Shown piece after piece: positions 1-7,756 of a stretch of 64,000 nucleotides of DNA. A program made the translations under genes and the position numbers. Location: assembly GCA_002495055.1 (NCBI GenBank), contig DADR01000060.1:7083-71082 (forward strand). Direction: 5' to 3'. The notes under the pieces were generated by a model, which saw nothing but the letters and a program-made list of their open reading frames with translations, was not told where the DNA came from and searched no databases. Every line of letters begins with the position of its first letter. Position 1 is the stretch's first letter. Source of the DNA: Methanoregula sp. UBA247. Its GTDB lineage: Archaea > Halobacteriota > Methanomicrobia > Methanomicrobiales > Methanospirillaceae.

Positions 1-877
1 ATGGTCAGTATTGTACAACGGTCATATACGCGTTCTGTTGGCATATCTCTCAGGCTCGCGTATTTTTTTCAATGTGGTAATATCAGCAAAAAGAACCAAA
101 GTTTGTAATGATGCGAGCAACAATATTGTGATTAATCGGGTAACATCATTTTGCATTCCGGGCAGTACTGCCAAGGGATTGTTAACCATTTTCTAATTTT
201 GTTTTCAGTGAAATTAATATGGCAGCGATGCATAGATCCGTGATTGTTCGGGCATTGCCTGGAACACGATTTCATGAAATGATATATCATTTCGCTGTCA
301 TAAAAAAGAATCTGACAAAGAACAGGAGAGATTTAGTATGCCAAAAAATAAACTTTCACTGATACGGAGGTCATAATACTGATTATGTCACCGAGACGAG
401 CAACACAAAAAAAGAAATCCGGGACAAATCCTCCGCTCAAAACGGGGCCCAGCAAGAACAGGGAACGTCACCTGGAAGATGCCCGGCATCATCCTGATGG
501 ACATCCCCTGCCTCATCCCCCGCATAAAACCATTAAAAAACCCACCCTTCCCCAAAAGCACACACCCCATTCCCATCCTCATGGTGATGAACTGCCACCC
601 CATACAAATCCTCCTGGCCCTATCACACCCTCAAAGAAGATGACCAGGACAGGATCCAAATCCTGATTTTTTTAAATAAATATCTGCTGGTATGAAAGAT
701 CCGTATTCGTTTTTCTAAATCCTTTTAAATTTTCTCTGCTCCTCCGGAATTTATTGTGTAAAATCGTTAAGGATCAGGGTTGGATTTGCATACGAGGGAA
801 TTGCAGCGTTTTTTTAGAAACGTAAATTTATGAAGACCTGATGCAGTATATCCGGGGAACGTTCATGCGACAAATTA
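1..877. other. Left-edge region without a firm gene
   Basis: This stretch is AT-rich up to about 360 and then holds one doubtful Pro/His/Lys-rich ORF (385-666, listed separately). The downstream gene on the minus strand ends at 878. A short ORF at 11-196 has no ribosome-binding site and no recognisable composition. No RNA gene, repeat or insertion sequence could be seen. Confidence 0.4.
385..666 (+). CDS. Doubtful small Pro/His/Lys-rich protein
   Basis: The ORF would encode 93 residues, very rich in proline, histidine and lysine, with no hydrophobic core, so it would be disordered and perhaps metal-binding if real. A GGAGG lies at 366-370 but 14 bases before the ATG, which is too far to be convincing. 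The opposite strand carries an equally long open frame over the same bases, as expected from biased composition. I do not recognise a family and assign no function. It may be non-coding. Confidence 0.22.
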   Translation: MSPRRATQKKKSGTNPPLKTGPSKNRERHLEDARHHPDGHPLPHPPHKTIKKPTLPQKHTPHSHPHGDELPPHTNPPGPITPSKKMTRTGSKS

Positions 878-2023
878 TCAGAACAACGATTGAAGTCCCA
901 GTCGGATAAGTGGAGCTGCACGCTTGAGAAACGCAGGTTTGAGAAGAAGTTTTTTGACCAGGTCCCCCGGGCGATCCATATCCCCATACTCAACAATCGT
1001 GCGGACTATATCAGGATCATTCAGTAAACGGATTAATGCATCCATATCTCCGGCAGAAATTTTCTGGCGCATCTGGAAAATCCGGAATCCCCGGTCGAGG
1101 TCCCTTCCGATATCAGTCTGCCAGCGTTGTTCATATGCTCCAAGAGCCGTATCAGTAAATATGTCAGTTTCACAACAGATCGCTGCAATTGCAGCCGCGT
1201 GACGCGCTGATCGGATTCCTGTATAGACTCCCCCGCCGGAAGTGGGTTTGGCAAATCCGGCAGCGTCACCAACAAACAATGTCCGGTGTCCGTAGGTTCT
1301 GGGCATAAGGCCAAGAGGAAGAGCTCCCGTAACCAGATGCGTTACCGGTGTTTTGAATTTTTTTATGAGTGCTTTGAACCGTTCCGGTATATTAGATTGG
1401 CCGCACAGTCCAATTCGCACCCTGCCTTTGCCGGTTGGGATCATCCAGCCAAAAAAATCCGGTGATGCATCAGGATAAAGCTCCACGAATCGTGGATCAC
1501 AATCATGGAGCGTATCTGCCTGGATACCGGCCAGATATGTCTTTGCCCGGGGCATTCCATATATACGGGCAATGGTACTTCTTGGGCCATCCGCAGCGAT
1601 TAACAGTCTGAACGGTATCTCCTTATGACCATGTGCACCCCTTGTAATGAGGGCTGTTCCCCGTATGCCATATGCTGCAGTTTTCAGAAGGAATTCTGCC
1701 CCGGCGTTTGCCGCAGATTCCGCCATCTCACGATCAAGTGATCCCCGGTCGACAACCACTGCCTTTTGGACTTTAGCGTCAATGAGAAGCTCGCTTCCCG
1801 TCCCGGATACCACACGGGCTCCAGAAACTCTCGTGAGTACAGGCCGTTCTGATACCCGGCATTCTGCAAAGGCAGCATTCGACAGGAGCCCGGCACACTG
1901 AACCGGGTAGCCAATAGTCCCATGCTCCTCAATGCAGAGCGTTGCAAGTCCGCTCTTTGCACATTCAGATGCTGCAGCACTACCGGCAGGCCCGGCTCCT
2001 ATGACAATGACATCGTACACCAT
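878..2023 (-). CDS. Geranylgeranyl reductase family FAD-dependent oxidoreductase
   Basis: This 381-residue flavoprotein starts with a Rossmann FAD-binding motif (GAGPAGS, residues 9-15), has the PVQCAG segment around residue 40 typical of the geranylgeranyl reductase family, and a second FAD contact at GDAAG followed by KPTSGGG near residue 255. Family members saturate the isoprenoid chains of archaeal ether lipids or similar prenyl groups, using FAD and a small electron donor at the membrane. Length and motif order fit the family. The exact substrate cannot be read from sequence, because methanogens carry several paralogues. It stands alone on the minus strand. The ATG at 2023 directly precedes the MVYDVIVIGAG start. 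Confidence 0.88.
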   Translation of the reverse strand: MVYDVIVIGAGPAGSAAASECAKSGLATLCIEEHGTIGYPVQCAGLLSNAAFAECRVSERPVLTRVSGARVVSGTGSELLIDAKVQKAVVVDRGSLDREMAESAANAGAEFLLKTAAYGIRGTALITRGAHGHKEIPFRLLIAADGPRSTIARIYGMPRAKTYLAGIQADTLHDCDPRFVELYPDASPDFFGWMIPTGKGRVRIGLCGQSNIPERFKALIKKFKTPVTHLVTGALPLGLMPRTYGHRTLFVGDAAGFAKPTSGGGVYTGIRSARHAAAIAAICCETDIFTDTALGAYEQRWQTDIGRDLDRGFRIFQMRQKISAGDMDALIRLLNDPDIVRTIVEYGDMDRPGDLVKKLLLKPAFLKRAAPLIRLGLQSLF

Positions 2024-2130
2024 GGAATAATCACGTCATCCCTGAAATCCTGAACGGGGACAAAAAAGGAGCGGGAATAATTGCTTTAACCTTCAGTTTC
2101 ATGAATCCAGTCCATTCAACAGGAAAATGT

Positions 2131-2661
2131 TCATTCTGCACCCTGGAACCGTTCTTTGGCCTGAAAATATCCCATCAGGATAGAAAAGAGGCCAAAGACA
2201 AAAGCGAATGTGCCAAGAACCACAATCACGAGATTTTCTAACAACACCGGGAAATACCATAAAAGACCGGCAAGCAGAACTGCACCAGTGATGAACATAC
2301 CGGGGATAAGGATATATTTGGTCCTTGGGTGCGTTAGTGCCAGTGCGATATCAGCAAAACCATTATAAAACGCGATTCCCGCCATAATCAGCATGAAAAT
2401 GATTCCAACAATTTCCCGTGCCAGAAAGGAGAGAACTGCCACAATCAGTAATCCGGCGGAAAGACCAAACCAGAATAATGATTCATCGCTTTTGGAAGTA
2501 ATAGCAAGCAGAAGGAATACTGCAATACCCAGGACAACCAGCACAAGGAATATACTGTAAAAAGTTGCCAGCATAATTTCCGGATTGGGAAACAGGAGAA
2601 CAAAAAGTCCAAAAATAATCCCGGTAATGCCCCAAAGGAAACATGACAGTCTTGTGTCCAT
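2131..2661 (-). CDS. HdeD/DUF308-like integral membrane protein
   Basis: The 176-residue protein is almost wholly hydrophobic, with about six membrane segments arranged as three helical hairpins and very short loops, and a charged C-terminus (QAKERF). This hairpin repeat pattern and the length match the HdeD/DUF308 group of small membrane proteins, whose biochemical role is poorly known and which are linked to acid stress in enterobacteria. The ATG at 2661 gives a short polar start (MDTRL) before the first helix. It lies 107 bases upstream of the FAD oxidoreductase on the same strand, but a shared function is not evident. Confidence 0.65.
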   Translation of the reverse strand: MDTRLSCFLWGITGIIFGLFVLLFPNPEIMLATFYSIFLVLVVLGIAVFLLLAITSKSDESLFWFGLSAGLLIVAVLSFLAREIVGIIFMLIMAGIAFYNGFADIALALTHPRTKYILIPGMFITGAVLLAGLLWYFPVLLENLVIVVLGTFAFVFGLFSILMGYFQAKERFQGAE

Positions 2662-3195
2662 GACAGTATCAGCCTTCAGGATAAACGATCTGCACGAGCA
2701 TCCTGAGGTTCTTTTAGTGTCGCAACTACAAAATTCATACGGTATACCATTTTATTTTTCTAAAAAAAAATTATCCTTAATCCGGTGAATAGGGAAGATA
2801 CTACGAAAGCAGCAAATGATACCAGGCATTGAGAAGATCCTACTATGAAATTAAAACCAGATGAAATTATAGCAGATCAGGACGATACACGAAAATCCAC
2901 AAGACCCTGATATGGATCGCAGCATGTCAGGAACTGGTACGATTTCCCAAAATAAAAACGAGTGGCAGCTAACCGAACCTGGGTTATCCATCCTGGAGTT
3001 ATTCCACCCTTTTTATCCACGCGGGCACTTTCTGGATTTGTCATTGTTTTCCTGATAATGCGGGTACCACTCATCGTATATCAACGCTGCCTGACATTCG
3101 GTGTTTACATTCGGTTTGTGCGTGCCTTCATGCATTTTACGGCATTATCTCTCGTGAAGGACAGGAGGGATTGTACCGATTATACTGAGATTCTT
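2662..3195. other. Intergenic region
   Basis: No supported gene is visible. Open frames on both strands here are short and have no ribosome-binding site or protein-like composition. An A/T-rich tract around 2755-2780 could hold the promoter of the upstream minus-strand gene. No repeats or RNA genes were recognised. Confidence 0.4.
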
Positions 3196-3420
3196 TTACT
3201 CTTTGCCAAAGCCAAAAAACTTTATATGGAACGTTTTTTCCATGACGAAAAGAATCGCGAAGAAGAAAACTGCATAGAGTATAAAATTTACCAAAAATTT
3301 TATCCAGCCTTCAATGCCGGCAAACGACACCAGTACCGTTGCGAGGGTATCTGCAATAATAATCGCACAGAGTATTCCGATAAAAAAAAGCACCCATTTT
3401 TTGACCGGATTAAAATCCAT
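3196..3420 (-). CDS. Small two-helix membrane protein
   Basis: A 74-residue protein with a short polar N-terminus (MDFNPVKKW), two predicted membrane helices (about residues 9-32 and 42-62) and a basic/aromatic C-terminus ending FGFGKE. The composition is that of a genuine membrane protein, not a random frame. No family was recognised and no function is proposed. No strong Shine-Dalgarno sequence precedes the ATG. Confidence 0.55.
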   Translation of the reverse strand: MDFNPVKKWVLFFIGILCAIIIADTLATVLVSFAGIEGWIKFLVNFILYAVFFFAILFVMEKTFHIKFFGFGKE

Positions 3421-3562
3421 ACCAGAAATAGGTATTCAGACTATTTAAACTTCAAAGGATAGGAACAAGCATTACAACGACTGCATAAGAGTTATTTTGG
3501 GCACCGTCCTGACGTCAAGAAAGACCAATAAACGGTTATCGAAGTATGTTTTGATAAAAAAT

Positions 3563-4015
3563 TTACCGTTCTATAAGCTGAATGTGCTCGTCAGTCTTTT
3601 TTGCAAGTTCTCCTCGACCCTGTAAACGGGCAACATCAGAAATTGCTTCGAGTACATGGACCGATTCTTCAAGAAACGAGAGGATATCAGTAGGGAACAT
3701 CTCTATTCCATACTCATCCAGCATGAACGCTGCTATCTGTCGGTGATCAAGACCATTTTCCCGCAGTTCGATCACTTTTTTTGCAAATTTTTTCTCCGGG
3801 CAACCGCATAACGGAGAATCTTTGCAGTCACAACGGAGGAAATCATTAAAAAATGCGAGGATTTGTTCCCTCACGGCAAAATCGAGCGCATCATAATCAA
3901 GGCGCGACGAGAGTGTTTCGAGCATGGTGCCGGAAAATGCGAGTTCGGGGAGGCGAAAGCCTGCAAGCCGTTCTAATTTTTTTGCATGACGAAACCGTGC
4001 CCGATCCGCGATCAA
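3563..4015 (-). CDS. Conserved hypothetical Cys-cluster protein coupled to DUF2150
   Basis: A 150-residue, mostly helical soluble protein with a compact cysteine cluster (CDCKDSPLCGC, around residues 61-71) that could bind zinc or an Fe-S cluster. The start is a TTG at 4015, overlapping the stop of the upstream gene by four bases and preceded by GGAGACGAGGA, so the two are probably translationally coupled. The cysteine cluster followed by a helical segment resembles C-terminal parts of some archaeal helicase-associated proteins (DUF5814-like), but this is a weak impression. No function is assigned. Confidence 0.65.
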   Translation of the reverse strand: MIADRARFRHAKKLERLAGFRLPELAFSGTMLETLSSRLDYDALDFAVREQILAFFNDFLRCDCKDSPLCGCPEKKFAKKVIELRENGLDHRQIAAFMLDEYGIEMFPTDILSFLEESVHVLEAISDVARLQGRGELAKKTDEHIQLIER

Positions 4016-4644
4016 TCCTCGTCTCCTACTCCTTCATCAAAGTTTTTCAATGAGGCCATTGCCTCACCCATCCGTTCGCATTCGATTAACCACTCATCAA
4101 AAAGGGTTGTCTGTTCAACATCGTCTTTCACGTATTTACCACAGCAGGATGCACCGTCAATGACACTTGCGCCGATATTTGCTGCTGCTTCAAGTGCCTG
4201 CTCCATATCCTTATCAATATCGTTCCTGCCTTTCTTGACAAGTGTTTTAATGTCTTTGTCAAATCCTCCCGCCAGATAAAGTCTGCAGGAGGCAAAAAGC
4301 GCAAGTTTAGGGAGCTGCAGGATCTCGACGATCTCTCCGAGATCTCCCTCAGGAGCAGCTGACATAACAATCGTTTCAACCTGCGAGAGTTTGTCAACGG
4401 CTTCCTCAAATGAATACCGTTTGTTCTGGTAGAGTTTTATAATCTTTAATACAGACACGGTGATATCTACCGAGAAACTGTCAAGCACCCGGAATCCTTC
4501 GGGCAGCTCATCGCTCTTGGGATCTGATTCAAAACTCGATTCTTTGAGAGTCTTTAACCAGTTGTCCCAGCGTTCCTGGTTGTAAAAAATATAAAACAAC
4601 TTGAGCGGTTCAGCTTCAATTTTCTTACTTGCCTTTTTTACCAT
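4012..4644 (-). CDS. DUF2150 family protein
   Basis: The 210-residue soluble protein carries the FYIFYNQERWDNWL segment near residues 16-30 that I associate with the archaeal DUF2150 family, followed by an alpha-helical body and an acidic C-terminus. The family is confined to archaea, mainly methanogens and relatives, and has no established biochemical role. It is the first gene of a two-gene unit, its stop overlapping the start of the Cys-cluster protein. ATG at 4644 is the only plausible start. Confidence 0.7.
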   Translation of the reverse strand: MVKKASKKIEAEPLKLFYIFYNQERWDNWLKTLKESSFESDPKSDELPEGFRVLDSFSVDITVSVLKIIKLYQNKRYSFEEAVDKLSQVETIVMSAAPEGDLGEIVEILQLPKLALFASCRLYLAGGFDKDIKTLVKKGRNDIDKDMEQALEAAANIGASVIDGASCCGKYVKDDVEQTTLFDEWLIECERMGEAMASLKNFDEGVGDED

Positions 4645-4802
4645 TTCAGTACACTACTCGTTTGCGAAATTAAAGGATTTCGTTGTGCAACACTGTGAGT
4701 AGACCATTTTTAAAAAAACACAGAGTAAATTGCAGAAAAATGCAGTGATCCATCACCACCAATGGTTATCTCTCTTGACCTTCAATACTTCTGATAACGG
4801 GA

Positions 4803-6005
4803 ATGAACGATACGACAGGCTCTCATAAGCTCGTGATGGTGAGATACGGCGAGTTATTCTTGAAAAGCGAATCGGTAAAACATCATTTTATCGGAATGCT
4901 GCTCCGGAACATCGGAAAAGCGCTCACTGCATCCGCTCTTGCCTATCACTTCGAAACCCCCCGCGGCCGCATCCTTATCTACGGCAATTACCCTGACAAG
5001 ATAGCCGATGTGGTATCCCGGATTTTCGGAATTGTGGATGTCAGTGTCTGTACCCGCACGAGCACCCGGCTCGAAGACATCTGTACAGCAGCAATCTCCC
5101 TTGCATCCGGCAATCTTATCGAGGGAATGAGTTTTGCGGTGCGAGCGAAACGACAACAGAAAACAGGCCTGAACAGCCAGGAACTCGGGACGCGTATCGG
5201 TTCAGCCATCTATGATCACATCCCAGGCCTTCACGTTGATCTGGATAACCCGGATTATGAACTTTTTGTGGAAATCCGTGATTTTGGCGGGCTTGTGTAC
5301 GATTCACGGGTCGCAGCACCAGGAGGATTACCCTGGGGCACCCAGGGCAGGGTGCTTGCATTGCTTTCTTCGGGTATCGATTCGCCAATCGCCGCATGGC
5401 TGATGATGAAACGCGGGTGCGATATCACCAACCTGTATCTGGATGGTGGCCGGTGGGCAGGAACGGATGTCACCCGGGCAGCAATTGAGAACCATCGACG
5501 GCTTTCACGCTGGTGTGCCGGAACTCCACTTTCTCTGGTGATTGCGAACAGCGAACCGTTATATGACCGCATGGATCAGCTGCGCATCCCTCCGCGGTAC
5601 CGCTGCGTGATCTGTAAACGCTTCATGATGAGGGTGGCAGGACAACTCATGCAAAAAGAGGGTGCACTTGCCATAGTCACCGGAGAAAATCTCGGCCAGG
5701 TGGCTTCCCAGACGCTGGCCAACCTTGCAGTCATTTCCAAAGCAGCAGATGTACCGGTATTACGCCCGCTCATTACCTATGACAAGGAAGAGACAATCAC
5801 CCTTGCCCGCATGATTGGAACTTTTGATGCACATCCCGGTGATCTTGCGTGCCGGGCGGTTCCCCGTATGCCGGCGACTGCAGCCGGACTCGAGATAATA
5901 GAGGAAATTGAGCGGAAAATGGCAATTGATGAGATCGTTGCAGCAACTCTTTCCGGTATGCGGTACGTGTCGGCATTAAATTGCAGAATTGTCACAGAAA
6001 CCTAA
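4803..6005 (+). CDS. thiI: tRNA 4-thiouridine synthetase ThiI
   Basis: This 400-residue enzyme has an N-terminal ferredoxin-like/THUMP region (about residues 1-170) for tRNA binding and a PP-loop ATPase domain beginning at LLSSGIDSPIAAW (about residue 188), the ATP-adenylating signature of ThiI. A CXXC-type segment (RCVICKR, about residue 265) and a later GDLACRA cysteine lie where the family places catalytic cysteines. There is no C-terminal rhodanese domain, as is usual in archaeal ThiI, so sulfur must come from another donor. It makes 4-thiouridine at position 8 of tRNA and may feed thiazole synthesis. The radical SAM gene follows 45 bases later on the same strand. Confidence 0.92.
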   Translation: MNDTTGSHKLVMVRYGELFLKSESVKHHFIGMLLRNIGKALTASALAYHFETPRGRILIYGNYPDKIADVVSRIFGIVDVSVCTRTSTRLEDICTAAISLASGNLIEGMSFAVRAKRQQKTGLNSQELGTRIGSAIYDHIPGLHVDLDNPDYELFVEIRDFGGLVYDSRVAAPGGLPWGTQGRVLALLSSGIDSPIAAWLMMKRGCDITNLYLDGGRWAGTDVTRAAIENHRRLSRWCAGTPLSLVIANSEPLYDRMDQLRIPPRYRCVICKRFMMRVAGQLMQKEGALAIVTGENLGQVASQTLANLAVISKAADVPVLRPLITYDKEETITLARMIGTFDAHPGDLACRAVPRMPATAAGLEIIEEIERKMAIDEIVAATLSGMRYVSALNCRIVTET

Positions 6006-6050
6006 ATCGTGTGTTTACAGCTTTTAAAAAAATGTTGGTGAGCATCAATC

Positions 6051-7001
6051 ATGGATCGCACGGGGATACACAGAAAATTATACCCGTCATATGTTACGCT
6101 CAGCGAATACGGTGAACTGGCAGAACGGATCGAACGGGCATATGCACTTTTAACATCCTGCACGGTCTGTCCAAGAAAATGCAGGGTTAACCGCCTCAAT
6201 AATGAACGGGGATTTTGCCGGACCGGACTCCTTCCGGTCATTTCGAGTTTCGGACCCCATTTTGGAGAGGAACCTCCTCTTGTTGGTTGTCAGGGCTCCG
6301 GTACTATCTTTTTTACCTTCTGTAATCTTGCCTGTGAATATTGCCAGAATTTTACTATCAGCCAGACTGGAGCCGGTGAAACCATTTCCTGTGAAACACT
6401 GGCCGGGATGATGCTGGACCTGCAGCGGCAAGGATGTCACAACATCAACCTGGTCAGCCCCTCCCACGTAGTTCCCCAGATCCTCAACAGCATCGGGATG
6501 GCGGCCAAACAGGGACTTACTATTCCGATTGTATACAATAGCGGAGGATATGATTCAGTTGATACCCTCAGGCTTCTTGAGGGAATTGTGGATATTTATA
6601 TGCCCGATGCAAAATATGGCAGCGATGAGATTGCCCGGATTCTTTCCCATACTCCGGATTATGTCGTTTCTATGAAAACGGCATTAAAAGAAATGTATCG
6701 TCAGGTTGGCGATCTTGTGATCGAAAAAGGTATTGCCGTGCGCGGTTTGATCATACGCCACCTTGTGTTACCGGAAAATCTTGCAGGAAGTGACAGCGTG
6801 CTGCCCTGGATTGCAGAGGAGATATCGCGCGACGCTTACGTGAATATCATGGACCAGTATCATTGGCCGATATCAATCGTAATCCCGGAACTTTTTAAGA
6901 AGAAACCGGAATACCAAGCACTCCTCCGGCCCATAACCGAAAGGGAGTATGAAGACGTGGTCCGATGGGCAAAAGCGGCTGGACTGCACAGAGGTTTTTG
7001 A
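6051..7001 (+). CDS. PflX-like radical SAM protein (COG1313)
   Basis: The 316-residue protein has an N-terminal cysteine cluster (CTVCPRKCRVNR, about residue 37) and a radical SAM motif CNLACEYC (about residue 91) that would hold a 4Fe-4S cluster with S-adenosylmethionine. This arrangement is that of the PflX/COG1313 group, related to pyruvate-formate-lyase activating enzymes but with no proven substrate. It probably activates an unknown partner or modifies a protein or small molecule in the cytoplasm. It follows thiI closely and may be co-transcribed with it. No glycyl radical enzyme is encoded in the window. Confidence 0.85.
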   Translation: MDRTGIHRKLYPSYVTLSEYGELAERIERAYALLTSCTVCPRKCRVNRLNNERGFCRTGLLPVISSFGPHFGEEPPLVGCQGSGTIFFTFCNLACEYCQNFTISQTGAGETISCETLAGMMLDLQRQGCHNINLVSPSHVVPQILNSIGMAAKQGLTIPIVYNSGGYDSVDTLRLLEGIVDIYMPDAKYGSDEIARILSHTPDYVVSMKTALKEMYRQVGDLVIEKGIAVRGLIIRHLVLPENLAGSDSVLPWIAEEISRDAYVNIMDQYHWPISIVIPELFKKKPEYQALLRPITEREYEDVVRWAKAAGLHRGF

Positions 7002-7096
7002 TCTCTCAATTATCCATTTGGAAAATGTTAGAGATGGTACGTGCGCTTATGTACTTTAGAATGTCTAAAGAGGAAGTTGTAATAATATCATGAATT

Positions 7097-7717
7097 ATGG
7101 TGGTTTGTAACTCGTGTATGAAGAAAACCCCAGATAATTCTATTTATTGTATTCACTGCGGGGCAAAAATTATCAGGACATTACCGGATCCGAAATTTTC
7201 TGTGAGTATTCATTATAAAGTTGATGAGCGGGCGGTCAGTAATTTCGTTGAGATTTTGAATGACAACCTCGCTAAAGTTGAGAATAAAAATCAGGTTATC
7301 GCTGCACTCGAAGCTGCTGAACGGAAGGGATCTGAAATTGCTCAACTCGTTAAAATATTCCGGAGTTTTGTTGAAGTGTCGGAACATGACGCGGAGACCT
7401 GCATGAGAACCTGGTCTGGTCAGGCGCACAACAAAACTGCATGGCAAAGAACCAGGGAATATGCTCCCTATAAAGAATGGCTCCCGGCCCCGAATAGTGA
7501 TCGCACCCGACCATCTCATGGCGCTATGAATGGCGTGATTATCCCGGTGGATGAGTATTTTGTTGTCCCCGGATTTATCGATCGGTTCACAAAAGAGACA
7601 ATCCCCGAAGCCTTGATGATGTACCCCGGTGATGTGAGCCGGAATCCACACAAATCTCAGGTTTGCCGGTGTCGATGTACACTGGCTCCGAGATTCACGA
7701 ATAAGAAAAGAAAATGA
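7097..7717 (+). CDS. Zinc ribbon fused to phage Mu F-like head morphogenesis domain
   Basis: The 206-residue protein opens with a zinc ribbon (CNSCMKK ... CIHCG, residues 4-21). Its second half, from about residue 95, resembles the phage head morphogenesis (Mu gpF/SPP1 gp7) family: an RTWSGQAHNK segment, an R-[TP]-SHGAMNG-IIPVDEYF segment, and a terminal CRCRCTLAPR resembling the usual GCRCT ending. Seen: these motifs in the family order. Inferred: a domesticated or stray phage-derived domain, because no other phage gene is adjacent. The ATG at 7097 is chosen because the ATG at 7090 runs into a stop. The cellular role is unknown. Confidence 0.6.
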   Translation: MVVCNSCMKKTPDNSIYCIHCGAKIIRTLPDPKFSVSIHYKVDERAVSNFVEILNDNLAKVENKNQVIAALEAAERKGSEIAQLVKIFRSFVEVSEHDAETCMRTWSGQAHNKTAWQRTREYAPYKEWLPAPNSDRTRPSHGAMNGVIIPVDEYFVVPGFIDRFTKETIPEALMMYPGDVSRNPHKSQVCRCRCTLAPRFTNKKRK

Positions 7718-7756
7718 AACGTATATTTCCTTTCCCTTTTTTGTTACCGCATAATA
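7718..7756. terminator. Oligo-T end between convergent genes
   Basis: Between two convergent genes the plus strand reads CCTTTCCCTTTTTTG. A pyrimidine/T run of this kind is enough to end archaeal transcription, so it is a plausible terminator for the zinc-ribbon gene. Confidence 0.35.

Noticed and set aside
11..196. 61-codon plus-strand frame at the left edge
   Set aside because: No ribosome-binding site, no family likeness, and a composition typical of non-coding sequence.
2962..3462. Plus-strand open frame of 166 codons
   Set aside because: It runs antisense through the small membrane protein gene and has the composition of a chance frame.
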